Source: Ascarosepion bandense (lineage: Eukaryota; Mollusca; Cephalopoda; Sepiida; Sepiidae). From it: DNA of 64,000 nucleotides. The notes beneath the pieces were generated by a model. That model was not told the DNA's origin. It searched no databases and was given only the letters and a program-made list of their open reading frames with translations. Within the stretch, counting starts at the first letter, position 1. The number at the start of each line of letters is the position of its first letter. The position numbers and the translations under genes are program-made. The stretch lies in contig JBBBDQ010001456.1 in the NCBI GenBank assembly GCA_037127315.1, forward strand, positions 862,001 through 926,000, given 5' to 3'. This document shows positions 23,561 to 36,219 of this stretch, piece by piece.

Positions 23561-25150
23561 TGCTGCAGCTTTAATATGCAATCACATTTTAGAAAATCCT
23601 TCTATTGACATTAAAACTTTGTATTTGTGAAATTATGCTTTTTGAAATTCATGTCCCTTAGTTCATTGGCCCATATCCTTGGTTAGCTATTTTCAACCTG
23701 GTTTCTTTGGACATTTTTGCCAGGATTCCTAGTAATAAAAGAATACATGAATTTGATGTAAAAACTTTCACTATAAAGTAGGAAAAAATATTTTCAAATT
23801 AGAGAAAAGAGAAAACTAAAATTATTGTTTATGCAGCTATTTTTAAAGCTATCTTGCATCTTCTCTCCTCATGTAGAACCCCTGCTACAAAATATGATAA
23901 CTAGGTATAGAAATGTCTCTGATAGGGTAAATGTTTCATCTGCCGAAAGCACAATCTAAAACAGACAGACAACAATTATTTCATATTTATAGAAGTTTAA
24001 AGTAATCAAAGACATTTGCACAATATTGTACATTCAGAAAATTTAGTCAACATTGATTAGTTAGTAATACTTGTGAAAACAATGACTAGCATAAAACAAT
24101 AAAAAATGAAAATACAATTCAAATACATGCATGAAGAACAATTTTCAACATAAAAATGAATACATAAGAAAGTCTATATTTAACCATGAAATTATCTTGG
24201 TAAATTTCCAGATACAAATTCAAAAAAAAAAACTAATAATACTGCATAGTATTTAATATTTTCAAATCAGAAATGTCTTATCTTGCATCTCATCTACTCA
24301 GGTTTATCAAGATATTTACAGGAAGATCTGTAACTTTTTTTTTTTATCTAGCTTAGCTATTTGGTTTACATGAGGAATATATTGAAAATGATGAAACTCT
24401 AGTTTATCATAAAGTCAGCAGTTATTTGCTTACACGTGTATGGTAAATCAAAGAGCTAAACTTTAAGGGTTGAAAATTAGTATATAAAAATAGCTTGACT
24501 TGTAATAGTGAACACTGTCTCCTCTTTGTCAACTTAGGATCAAATCTGTTATTTCTAGCTGATCTGCAAAAAGAGAGACCTTTTAATATGACACTATATG
24601 AACTGGGAGTAACCTAATTGTAAGAACAAATATTTCTAAAAATGTATCAGCATAAGTGCTGATGGCCAAGTCATTAGTAGCAGAGTAAATGGAATCAGAA
24701 AACTAAGTTCAAACTATGAGATAACCTGATTCACTCCACACTAATGCCCTTGAGAAGAGCAGGAATAGGAATAAATGATGCAAATGTCATTGAAAAAAGT
24801 TCTTCCTTTAAAAAGAATTCACATACAGTTATTATATAAATTAGTACATTATTTTAAAAACACAATTATCAGGCTATACATGTTATTGGTTATTTATATA
24901 TGCCAAATGAGCATTTAAACATTAAACAGACTGTTAACACTTGGCGTTGACATTAATGTCTATTTATATATATAAAATATAAAGACACACACACAAAATA
25001 TATCTATAACATTATATATATATGAACAGATCAAGTGAAGAACAAGTAGGGAAAAAAGTGTCTTGTTCTTTATTTTTTCATTACATTTATATTATACTTG
25101 TTCTTTACTTATTCTATACATCTTGTTGGATTACAATCCATATATTCAAC
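23560..25150. other. Intron 1 sequence without recognised element
   Basis: AT-rich. A weak tRNA-like patch (AAGTTCAAACTATG) at about 24660..24780 might be an old SINE. Nothing else. Confidence 0.45.
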
Positions 25151-25151
25151 T

Positions 25152-25174
25152 TATATATATATATATATATATAT
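25152..25174. repeat. (TA)n microsatellite
   Basis: About eleven TA units. Confidence 0.9.
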
Positions 25175-25761
25175 CTTTCATGAGTGAGTATTGAAAAGTT
25201 CTTGCAGAGAATCTGACCAAAATATCACATTTTTGTGGGGTCTATCATCACTTAATGTTATGAAACTAAGATCTACCCTGACCTTGCCAGTTTGTTTAAT
25301 TTAAGACTAATTGCAGCAAAATGTAGTAACTATGAGCATCTGTTGCCACTTTTCCAGACAGTACATATTTGGAATATTTCTTAGCAACCCTGTTCCACAA
25401 TATTTCATTAAAAAGGTAGCATTTTTCATGACGATAACTTCTACAGCAGTGTTTAAATTTTGTTACCTTTTATCATTGGAAGAATTTTTCCTTACCAGAC
25501 CATAAAATACTTTTTTAGAATATGTTGGACTCAGTTTATCTGACAGCAGCTTGTTTTTGTTTTCTTAATTTCTTGACATCAATAAGGTCATAAAGGCATT
25601 CAGAAAAAGACTTTAATAATGAAGAAAACAGAAATAAAAAAAAAAGTAAAGAAACAACATATGGAAATGAAAATGACAAGTGAGGGTTTACCACTAAATA
25701 CAAAGACTGCCTGTCCTCTTAGTATTTGTCTATATCTCTCTGAGATGAGTTAGTATTTACA

Positions 25762-26249
25762 GCATTTACATTATTCGGACTATTGTCCTCATCTTTGTTG
25801 CCATTTGTACAACACAGGCTCCAGCCTTCTTCAGGTGCTAGGAATTTTGAACTGAACCCTTTATTACAATCACTGGGGTATATTATTCTCATTCCTTGCA
25901 TAAAGTCTCAATTGGAAGTCATGAGTTATCTCCCTCTAACCCTACAAGTACTTGTTCACCACTGCTGTAGCCTGGTATTGAACTCACAAGTCTTTGAGTC
26001 AAGTCACAGGAACTAACCAACATCTATATCCACTGGGCTATGTGTCCTTGTAAGGTTAAAGGGAGATAACTCATTACTTCCAATCAAAGCTTTACACAAG
26101 GAATGAGGATGGTATACCTCAGTGATTGTAATAAAAGATTCGGTTTGAAATTTCTAGCACCTGAAGAAGGCCGGAGCATACAATAGCCAAAATGTCATAC
26201 AAATGGCAACAAATATATAAGGACAATAGTCCGAATAATGTAAATATTG
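25762..26249 (-). repeat. Foldback element with tRNA-like core in the loop
   Basis: Left arm 25762..25948 and right arm 26047..26249 are inverted copies. Shared stretches include TTTACATTATTCGGACTATT, TTCTTCAGGTGCTAG, TTTATTACAATCACTG and GAGTTATCTCCCT. The 98-base spacer, read on the minus strand, has an A-box-like TAGCCCAGTGGATATAGATG (26021..26040) and a B-box-like GAGTTCAATACC (25974..25985). So a SINE-like promoter core sits in the loop of a near 200-bp stem. A partial single arm of the same family is seen at about 47270..47380. Confidence 0.75.
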
Positions 26250-26259
26250 TCTGTCCTCT

Positions 26260-27430
26260 TGTTTAATCAATGTTCCAGAATTTATGCAACAAAGTATAAC
26301 ATATTTCTTTTTCTTTATATTATACTCACCTAGTAAAGGGGGATGGATAACCTGCATGAATTTAGGAACATTGAATAAAAAAATTGTCTGTCCTCATGGT
26401 TGATAGACAAATATTGCTAAATCAACAAGAATGTATAATAAAGGTACTACTGGGATTGGGTATTAAAGTTCAACTGATAGTTAAAAACAAGTTATTTCTC
26501 CCATAAAAGATTCTGCTGTCCACACCAGAAGAATATTTGGCTCTGACCAAAAGATGTATTTCAGATCAAAAATCAAGACCAACTGGACTAGAATCATGAT
26601 TTTAAGGTTCCTATCATTATGTATGGAACTTACTTGACCATCTTCTTAGAATTTGGAGAAATCATGGTCATTAGTAGCAATTGAAAGCACAGGGAAGAGT
26701 AGTTCAATCTCATGACTAATAGAAAAAATTTCAATGCTATGTCCTGTCTGGAAGAAGTTAGAAGCTGTTGGTCACTGTCTGGTCACCTGTGGCTAAAAAC
26801 ATTTAATCAGATGTTAGGGCACACCTTTGGTGTCCACCTCTATTTCTAAAAATGTTACTGGTACCAATGGAGAGAAGTCTAAAGGAAAGTAAAGGTAGAG
26901 AAATAAAATATATTTTTGACCGTGTCTTATCTAAAGGTCACCTTATATGTAGAAATATATGATACTTAACTTAACCCATAAAGTTACTATTTCTCTTCAA
27001 AACAACTGTTTGGAACAAATATGAAATTTTTAAGAGGTTTTTAAAATATTCAAATTTCTTTTTTGTAAGCATCCATTAAATACACTAATCGAATGTAGTG
27101 AAAAAAATTTTTTTAAACATTTTAGCCCAGGCAAGGCAATAAATTCACTAAGATGCAAGAGGTTACTATTGAAGGGTTAAGACAGTAGATAACACTTGAC
27201 ATACCTTTAAATTTCTGAAGATTGAAGTTGACTAAAAAGCCGGAAGAGAATTCTACAAGTGCAATAGAAGAAACTGTTGACATAGAAGTTACGGTTACAT
27301 CTAGCCATTTCAGCTGTAAAATGATGAGACCTTGCTACCAATCAAGTACTCTAATAAAATTCATAAAGTCTATTTAACATAGAAGAAATTTCATCAGAAC
27401 AATTACCAAGAAACTATTTATAGAAAGGAC
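26260..27430. other. Intron 1 sequence without recognised element
   Basis: No motif recognised on either strand. It may include an old unclassified repeat (26400..26900), judged only by its slightly more even base composition. Confidence 0.4.
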
Positions 27431-27439
27431 ACATTATGG

Positions 27440-28400
27440 CAGTGGGAAATTGAATGAGGCCAAGATGTTAGGACCAATTACATTGCAGATTCTTCTTTGG
27501 ATTTTATCAAGGATCTCGAAATATATAGCAGGAGCACCAAACCAGATGTGGTAGCAATATTCAAAGCAAGGACGAAAGATAGACTTATAAATACATAAGA
27601 CAGATTCGGGCAAGAAAATTTTTTTAACACAACACAGTGAACCAATTTTCCTAGCAGCAGACCTAAAAAAACAATTAGATATAATCTTTCCACTTCATGT
27701 CAGCAGAAAATGTTAGTCCAAGGTAGGCAAAATGAGGCACTCTCCTGGAGGTTCTCTCAGACAATTAAAAGAGACAACAGTTTCATTTTGGAGACATTCA
27801 AATTAAAAAGCCATTCCTTGTCCCAGTAAACAATAGAAAGTAGATAATTATTTTTAGATCAGCTACCAATTGAACTACTCACACTTACTATTAAGACATG
27901 AATAGATGGGTGCATCATCAGCATAGATACTGAGTTGAGAAATGAAGCCATCAGAAAGATTGTTGATGAAAATTAAGAACAATGTGGGTCCAAAGACAGA
28001 ACCCTGGGGGGACATCTGCATTAATGCAAAAAGATCTAAGGGTGGCCATTTAAGACAAGTTGACCTAGAAAATCTAACACCATATTGCTTATCTGAAAAA
28101 GGATCCTGCAAGGTGAGTTACTTAACCAATTCAGAATTGATTAGAGTCTCTAGTATTTTGCCAAAAAGAAGTAAAAGGCTAATAGGCTGATAGAAGTATC
28201 AGACGGTTAACCTGAAACAACAGATTTCCAACATCAAGAAAGCAAGAAGCAACAAACAAGGCACTCCTTGTACAGTTTACAGAGAACAGGAGCAAGTTCA
28301 AGAGCACATTTATTGTAGGGATGTATCATCAAGTCCACATGCTTTGAAGTTGTTTTCATTGTTTTCATTCCAGTCAATCAACCATTTTTGCAATGTAGTT
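27440..28400 (-). pseudogene. Non-LTR retrotransposon RT fragment, minus strand
   Basis: On the minus strand, from high to low coordinates: a degraded SNYRPISLL-type motif (QPISLLLFGKILETLINSEL), DPFSDKQYGVRFSRST, then PQGSVFGPTLFLIFINNLSD and the catalytic IYADDAPIYSCLNSK (27890..27935). After a shift come SLCCVKKIF and YKSIF..CFEYCYHIWFGAP. The region between RSST and PQGS is deleted. Same family as the LINE copies at 15.2..17.5 kb but opposite orientation. Confidence 0.8.
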
Positions 28401-29780
28401 ATCAAGTGTTATGCAATTTGTCACATGATAATAAATACAGGCAAAGGAATAGGGTTTGCTGGTGTTTGATTTTATTTGTTTATTTTTGATTTAAAGTTAG
28501 ATTTCTTTTATCAAGGAAAAGTTTTCTTTTTGTGTCCACTTCTATATTGTTAGAAAGTAATCTTCATGGGAATTGACTAAAATTTTTTGTTGAAAGGAGT
28601 TTTTTAAAACTATGAATAATTAGAATGAGATAATTCTATTTTGATTTAAAAGGTTTAAATATCAAGGGAATCAACGTAATATCAAATCCTTGGACCAACT
28701 TCTGAATGATAATATTTTAAATAATGCATTTTTTTAATAAATCAAGGTGAAGTTATTGAATAAATACATTTTTGCATATTTGTGGCTCTTAAGTTTTGTT
28801 TTTTGTTGTTGTTTTTTTTTCAATTTTCAGGAAAATTCAAAATTAATTACACTTCTTAAACTACTGATGGGTGTTTTTTTTTGTTGTTGTTTGTTTCTCC
28901 AGGCAATAACATCTTCTCATGAAAAATAAATGCATAAATAAAAAAAATACTACATAACAATTATTAAAAAAAATTTAAACATTAGACAACAAAGTTTTCA
29001 ATCCTATGATCGTGAAAGAGCAGAAATCTTTGAAATTTACAAATTCTAACTAGTGAAATATAGATACACCACTGATTTATCATAATTATTATTAATGAGT
29101 TCTTTAAAAAAAGAAAAAAACTATGGTTTGTTCCTTCATCTGTCTTTAGGCTCTATTCTGAATATCTACAATACTATGACAAAGATTCATTACATTTAAT
29201 ATTTAAACTGTAAATGATGAAAGTAACAGCTGTTTAGCAGAAATCATTTTCTAAGCAAAAAAAAAAACTCACTAGATATGCTGTTTTTTTTTTAAACAAA
29301 ACAAATGATTGATTTTTATATTGATATTTTTAAGAAAACGCTTGAAATTTCTAAATCAGGACTACCTTTCCTTTTTAACTTAAAAGAAATAAATAAACAC
29401 TTTCTTTCAAATAATCTCTCATCATTACAGTTATGACTGATAAAAGCTTTCCTTGGTTTGACAAAGTAACCTTGAATCTTTCTTAGATCAATATCACCAA
29501 CCAGTATTCGAATAAAAAGTACAAATTATCGTTGTACAAAAAAAGGATAACTCCCAAAAAAGTAACAGTAAATGTAAACTGCCCATAAAAATAGAAAATT
29601 ATTACTTTTTCATTGCCCATCCTTGTCATTAGCCAGTCTCACAAGGACTAATGAATAACCAGAAAAAAATTCTAAATCTTAACAGTATGAAATACTTCTA
29701 TGCATGCGATGTGAGGTAATATTTTTTTTCACATTCATAAAGAAAGACCAAACAGAGATTTATGAGGGAACTGACCAACT
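28400..29780. other. Intron 1 sequence without recognised element
   Basis: AT-rich with short TTG/TTTTG-rich and A-rich runs. No coding or RNA signal. Confidence 0.5.
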
Positions 29781-29809
29781 AAAAGCATAAGCTCAGTCAT
29801 TACAGCAGT

Positions 29810-32045
29810 TATTCCAATTGCCACTAGGAGATTGCAATCGGAATGCCATCCTTGACCCCAACATGAATGGCATAGGGGATAGATCTAATACTAACAACCC
29901 AGATGTGAAGCCATTTGGGGACATTGTAACAAGTTTGATTTTGTCTGTAAGTACTGAAATGAGAACCCCCGGGATTTAGTGTGAACTTGGACTAATAGGG
30001 GCGGCTCAGTTTTGGTGGTGCGTTCTAGCTACATCAACCTCATTCTAGTTAAGAAAGTTGATGAGGGCCCTTTGGTTGTCCAAGTTTCCATTCTATAGTT
30101 TACATGGATCACAGGCTCATCTGGGTTCATATAAACTTAGATAAGCCTAAAGCTTAGATAAGCTACTAGAAATTGAATGCATTATTGTTTGATGAGCAAG
30201 ATTTCCAGAACCAGATGCTACTATGCAGGGATTGACTAGGGCTGTGGTTGGGAATAAGTGGTGGGATTCTTTGAAGTCTAAAATTAGGTAATTTGCTGCA
30301 AAGTATAGTTGTTGGCTCAATCTAAATATGTAAGCAGCACAAACAGCATGTGAAGCAAAAGTTGATAGGGCGATTCAATCCCATGTTAATGGAGATGTAG
30401 TCAAAGCTAAGACAGAGCTGATTTCCCTGCTTATCAAGAAGGATCAAGTTCTTGTAGTTAGGACTAGTTTAAAAAGAACGTCTCCAGAGGAAATGAATAT
30501 GGCTGCTGAACTGCATGCAAAGGAAATGAGAAATGCTACCAAAAGGCAAATCACATGCACCACATTGCCAGATAAGCTGACCATGACTATAAATGCGGGC
30601 ATATGTGAGGTTTTTCATGAGTACTTTCAGAATCTGTTTACCAGGGAGCTCCATCTAAGTTCTGCTCAGTTTGATGCCTATTTAGCTGACTTCACCCACT
30701 TCAAAGCAGCTGGGTGCAAGAGCCTAGTTACAGAATCTGAGATCTAGGAAACATTGAAGCTATCTGGCTGGGACAAAACTTTGGGATTAGATGGTCTTAC
30801 TTTCAAACTGTAGTGAGGCAGTCATTCGTCCTTGTTCAATGTTCTGGCATTGATTTACTACAACTGTTTGAGGCAGGGGTCATCACTTCACCAGGGATGT
30901 GATCAAGTTGCTGTACAAAAGCAAGGATGGTTGGGATGGGATAGGTAACTTCCAGCCTTTGTTAAATACAGAGTTAAAAATTTTAGCCAAGATCTTAGCC
31001 AACCATTTACAGGCTGACCTCTCTAGTCTGATTGGCCCCTAAGCAGATTTATGCTGTGAAGGGTAGGACTATTCAGAACAACTTTCATTTGACAGTTGAC
31101 AGTGAAGCCATGCTGATCAATTTAGATCAGTCCAAGGCATTTGATAGGGTTAGCTATTGTTTTCTGGGGGCCGTACTTTCACACCTGGATCCAACTTCTG
31201 TAGGAGTCCTCCAGTGCTCTGGTGGAAGTGAATGGGGTAGTTTTTCCTATTGTTCCATTTCATTCATCAAAGTTGTCTGCTTTCACCTCTGCTTTAAGTT
31301 CTTGTGTTGGAATCTTTCCTTCTCAAGTTGAATGCAAATCCAGTCCTACGTAGAATCTCCTTACCTGGTGCTACCATCTTGGCCAGGTACTCTGCCTATG
31401 CTGACGATATTTTGGTTCTTATATTGAGCAGAGACAAGATTGACAAAGTCAGTAAAGAAATCAGAGGGTACAAGACTGACAGGAGCCAAGAGCAATTAAA
31501 ATAAATCTATTGATTTGCAGTTGGGTGCATGGAAGGGAGTTTCTCTTCTAGGGCTTTCCTCTGGCCAGATGGGCCTGTCAAGATACTCAGCATCTGGTTC
31601 AGTCCTGATCTCCAGTTAGAAATGAATTGGTCAGAGGTGCAGAAGAAAGCCAAGGCTATAGTCATCTATCGTCTCAGAGAAATCTTTCCTTAAAGGGGAA
31701 TGCAGAAGTGTGTGTTTTGCACATCTACACAATTCTCTTTTACTAATTCTCCGCGTTTTCACTACCATACACCATACTAATGCAATTACTTAGCGTCTTG
31801 TTCTTTCCTGTGGGGAGGCAAGGATCTCAAGGTGTGTTATCCAGTCTGTTGTCTCCATCCTTCTAAATGTGGTCTGAGTATGCCTAGTGTTAAGATTTTT
31901 CAACATATGCTTTACATCATATTCCTAGATGGTGAATTCTGGAATGAAAACCCCGGCAACAACTTCCTGCCCTCAAGAAGTGTGCACCTGTGTGAGGAGG
32001 AGGCCCATTGTTTATCTTGAGGAGAGTGCACTTTCTATCGTGAAT
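29810..32045 (+). pseudogene. Non-LTR retrotransposon (second family), decayed
   Basis: Pieces in order on the plus strand: GNKWWDSLKSKIR (about 30260), KKDQVLVVRTSLKRTSPEEM, SGWDKTLGLDGLTFKL, then GRTIQNNFHLTVDS and AMLINLDQSKAFDRVSY (31108..31158, RT motif with the first catalytic Asp). Next come ARYSAYADDILVLILSRDKI (31385..31444, the DD motif), a KILSIWFSPDLQLEMNW-type block and WSEVQKKAKAIVIYRL. The tail frame 31832..32020 is a typical LINE C-terminal stretch (CGLSMPSVKIFQHML). Stops and frameshifts throughout. It resembles L1/Tx1-like elements; the clade is uncertain. Confidence 0.8.
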
Positions 32046-32639
32046 GCCAGTTAGCCTTCAAGTTCCTCTTATTTTATTATTGACACTGGAAGAATGTAAC
32101 GATGGTAGTCTAAGTACTAAAATTTAGTAAATTAGTTTTCGTAAGCAAAATAATCAAATATCTATTTTATTTACGATTGGCTAGTCACAACTCTAGACTA
32201 GGTTCCATCTTTCTTTGTAAAAACGGTAAAAATTATATATCACAGTTTAAAAAAAAACCGCTATAAACAATTATTGCTACACAAATTCAGGATCTACAAG
32301 GAAAGTTACAATGCAGTTATTTTTTTTTTTATCTATTTTTCATTTTACAGTTTTTGCAAGAACAAAAAATACAACAATGTTAATAAAATAAAATTTCACA
32401 AAGACCCCTCGTTATTCTTCTTAATCTTAAACCTATTTTCACCACAACACCCCTCAGTAACCTGTCAAGAAAGGAAAGAACTTATTGTAAATTGAGTAGT
32501 TAACCCACGTAATCCACAATTACTTCACTTTTATCATCCTGGTGATGTAAAATTTTAAATTCCTGGTTGCAATCAAAGTTTATCTTTTTGTTTCACTTTT
32601 CATGAGAATAAATAGGAATAAATTGAATTAGAATATTTT

Positions 32640-33160
32640 CATCCTGATACTTGAATTGAACTAATTGCTGGATTGCTATGTGTTGTCAGTTCTTCAATAT
32701 GGCAGTGAATGCTGGACAATATCATCACAGATGAAGGAAAAACTTGAAGCAACTGAAATGTGGTTCTACAGAAGGATGCTGTGAATATCATGGATTGAAT
32801 ATGTGAGCAATGATGAGGTCTTAGAAATGATGGAAACAAAAAGGAAATTAATACTGAGCACCAGGAAGAGACAGCTGAAGTTCCTGGGACATGCAATGAG
32901 GAAGGAGGGCTTGGAGAACCTGATACTAACAGGCCAGATAGAGAGGGAAAAAGAGACAGGGGAAAGCAACAGATAACATATTTGAAGGACCTAATCAGGT
33001 GGATGATGGAACGAGGGTTGCATGATGTAACAGGAGAAGACGTGCTAAGAGCCACCAGGGATAGGGAGACGTGCTAAGAGCCACCAGGGATAGGGAGACG
33101 TGGAAAGCCATGATCGCCTACGTCCTGAAGGGACAGAGCACATAGAAGAACTTGTGGTAT
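32640..33160 (+). pseudogene. LINE C-terminal fragment (third family)
   Basis: Plus-strand reading: YGSECWTISSQMKEKLEATE, MWFYRRML, ISWIEYVSNDEVLEMM, RKLILSTRKRQLKFLGHAMR, KEGLENLILTGQIE, then RRMLRATRDRE-like and KAMIAYVLKG. This is the widespread C-terminus of RT proteins often mis-annotated as host genes in marine invertebrates. The minus-strand open frames here are antisense shadows. Confidence 0.75.
33039..33096. repeat. 29-bp perfect tandem duplication inside a LINE remnant
   Basis: The unit starting GACGTGCTAAGAGCCACCAG is present twice without mismatch (33039..33067, 33068..33096). It shifts the reading frame of the LINE fragment. Confidence 0.9.
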
Positions 33161-33269
33161 CCTGCCATTTTTCTCCTCTCTTACTGCTAAAAAGTAAAGT
33201 TAAAAACCGTGTGTACAAATAAATTGCTCATTGCTTGTGGAACACTTCTGATCTTTAAGTTCTAATACT

Positions 33270-34080
33270 TTTTTTTTGGGGGGGGGGTTCAACTTCTAAA
33301 ACTAATGAGAAATAGTGAGAAATTAGCAATTACTGGAAAATATTCAAGAAGCCTTCTTCTCAATTAACAGCACTGTCGCTCATAACTCACGAGTGAAATA
33401 AGGTTGTTTTTTTCCGATGACGCTCAATACATTGACAAACGAGTTGGAGATTTGCGCAAAATAATTTAAAATCATAGAAATGACGAAGAAGGTTGGATGT
33501 GACTTTCCACTCTTATTTTTTAAACTTGCAATTTTGCACTACAAAACTACTACTCAAACCCGTAATAGAGGTTGTAGGTGTTTTTGTTTTGTTATCATCA
33601 GTATGTTACTTTTCTATAGTAGCCTACTATCAGGAGAGCAACAGTAGTAGTTCATCAGCAGCGACCAACAAGTAAACACAGTTGGAGGAAATCTCAGACC
33701 AGCAGCTTAGATCAATTTGATATTGGGGGGTGAGAGAATATTTTGTATTTAGATTATACGACTAAGTTAAAATTTGTAAATTTGTGAACTCATTCTATTG
33801 ACAACAAAACAGAAAACTACGCATTACACACTCATTTTTTTTTGTTGCTTTCTTTGTTAGTAATGGTGCTCTGCATCGGCATTACAAAAAAAAAAAAAAT
33901 GAAATCTGGTAAAAAAAAAAAAAAAGCCATAAAAGAATTTATCCGAACTCTGCAGGACTACTTACCTAGCAATTAACGGAATTTTATTAAGTAAGTGATA
34001 GGCGTAAAAAAAGATTTTTCAATAAAGATACGTAAAAAAAAGAGAACCCATTTTAAAAATTACATGGATAGATGAGTTTT

Positions 34081-34114
<34 letters not shown>

Positions 34115-36000
34115 ACACCACTTCAAGAACTTAAGTCACTACACTACAATAAAATATAATTTCAAAGCAAATGAAAATGTCAAAAAAATGATTTCACAGC
34201 TACTGGTGAATTTAACATTACAAAAATGAGTATCGAATTTAAAAAACCATCTCTAGTTGCTAAACTACCACGAGATCTTTTTCGTAAGAGACATGGATGG
34301 CAGTCTGAGTAGTAGTAGTAAGAAGAGTAATATTTATTTATTTTGTGTAATTAAACTGAGTAGTTGAAGAAGAAAATCGATGGTTTATTGCTGAACACTG
34401 AAGTGAAGAGTACCAACCGATCGCTAAATTTATTATGAAAATTTAAACAAAGATGTTTTTAAATTGTTTTATTGTGCGGTAAATAAGCTAAAAATAAGAA
34501 AGCTCTAATGGAATTAAACAATAATGATATAGTTAGTAATAATAGCAAAGGTAACAACAGTAATAATAATAATAAACAACTTTTATTTCATGATACCACT
34601 GACTTCACAGGAATGAAAAAAAGATTCTCACTTATTAAAAAAAAAAGTATTTCCCCCTACCCAGACAAGTCCACTCCAAATGGATTATTCAATCAATTCA
34701 GACAACCTAAAACAAGTGTCAATCCAAAAACAAAATAATTTGTATTTTGTGTAAAAAAAAAATCGTATTTAAAGATTTAACAATGATGATGATCAAAAAA
34801 AGAGCAAATGTAAATTTTACAATACATCACAAAAAAAAAAAAAAAAAAAAAGCTGTTAAATACGAGGAGAGTGAGAAACATTTTGCATTCCTCAGAGACA
34901 AGCTTCCGAAATTTAAACACGAAGAAGTCATTTTTTCATTTAACATCAGAAATAGCATCTAACTGAAAATGTTTTCGCCTAATTACACAAAAAAGAGAAT
35001 ATATTTGTTATTTCAATTTAAAAAATATATACACTGACTGTTGATAATGTCCAAAAACTAAAAAAGTATACATTTTTTTATGCAATATAGAAAATGAAAA
35101 GATTTTTATGCTCTGAATGCCACAGGTACAAAAGCCTAAAAAGAAAGAATTGTTTTAATCATTAATCTTTAAACCAAATAATTCTAGAAATAATAGTGAT
35201 ACTAAGAAGCATCAATTAAAACGAAACAGTAATTTCTCATGTATTGTAGGGTTTTTTGTTTTTTTTCTTCTAACTAAGGACACTGTCTACAATTACAAAA
35301 ATAACTATTCAAATATTTTGGTTTGCGTACATTTCGTTTCGTATTTTATGTGATGGTCACTGGTTGGAATGCTATGACTTTCTGATCAGAAATTAAAAAT
35401 GTCAAATTTGACTAATAAAGGCACATTTCTTAGTAGTTCGAGGCACGCAACTAACGAAAGAGAAAATAATAACAATAATATGTATTTGTATTTATTATGT
35501 GTGTTAATAAATTAAACAAAAAAAACAACCCTCTCCTCCCTGTAACTGATGAAAATAGAATCAATCCAATTCCAATACTATAAGCTTTGCTGTTCCATTT
35601 TCGTTAATCGTCAGAGTTGCGGTGTTAGATTTTTGTTTTATTTTAGTCTAAAAACAATACACAAATAATAAAGAGTTCAATTTCAGTAGTACACATAAAA
35701 AAATTAGAAAAATATTTTTTATATTGTTAAATGTCAATCTAAAAAAAAAAGCTCTTTAAAATTCCAATTTAAACATTAACACTTAAAAATGAATTAGCTC
35801 ATCATGCATGATCAAGTATTTTTATGACAATAATGGAACCTACCGACTTTCAATTCAATTAAAATTTAAAATTCCCAAAAACTGAAACATAAATTTTTAA
35901 GAAAAAAAAACTCCACATATTCCGTTTGTCTTTGATTGTTGAAGAAAAAAAAAATGTTATGTGATACAAACAACACAAAAATTGCTACAAGTTAGTTGTT
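33270..36000. other. Unique intron sequence, A-rich runs, CpG moderately retained
   Basis: Starts with a T-run/G-run (33271..33290) and contains long A-runs (34085..34111 and shorter). Frames 34508..34738 and 34747..34962 are low-complexity (Asn- and Lys-rich) and lack any family match. No transposon signature. Could hold regulatory DNA, but nothing specific is visible. Confidence 0.45.
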
Positions 36001-36012
36001 TTTAAGTTTTGG

Positions 36013-36217
36013 TCGCAAATACCCTTGGGAAAGGTATTCCGTCTCTTCCTTCCAGTTATGGGATAGCAGGACAGATTGGGTTCTATAGCCTTGGTCGGCA
36101 ACCGGTCTACCGCAGAAAGCTATGGCAACCTACTGCGGGATAATCTTCTGCCCAGTCAGTCATGTCTCTTTCGAGACATGATCGCCCAAGCGTGTATCAC
36201 GTATGGCACTTGACTGT
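36013..36217 (+). mobile_element. SINE family 1, 5'-truncated copy
   Basis: Starts at ACCCTTGGGAAAGGTATT, lacking the tRNA-like head. The body (CAGTTATGGGATAGCAGGAC, CCTTGGTCGGCAACCGGTCT) and tail (GTGTATCACGTATGGCACTT) are well preserved with CpGs intact, suggesting a young insertion. Confidence 0.85.
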
Positions 36218-36219
36218 TT

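Noticed and set aside
25812..26200. CTGAAGA...GCCAAAA as a hammerhead ribozyme core
   Set aside because: The order of conserved boxes is suggestive and Penelope elements can carry hammerheads, but the GAAA box is mutated and no convincing stem III or cleavage stem could be drawn.
32639..33055. 138-residue Ser/Pro-rich minus-strand frame
   Set aside because: Antisense of a LINE C-terminal fragment that reads clearly on the plus strand.
34508..34962. Two adjacent plus-strand frames rich in Asn and Lys
   Set aside because: Low-complexity AT-rich translation with no conserved pattern and no splice context.
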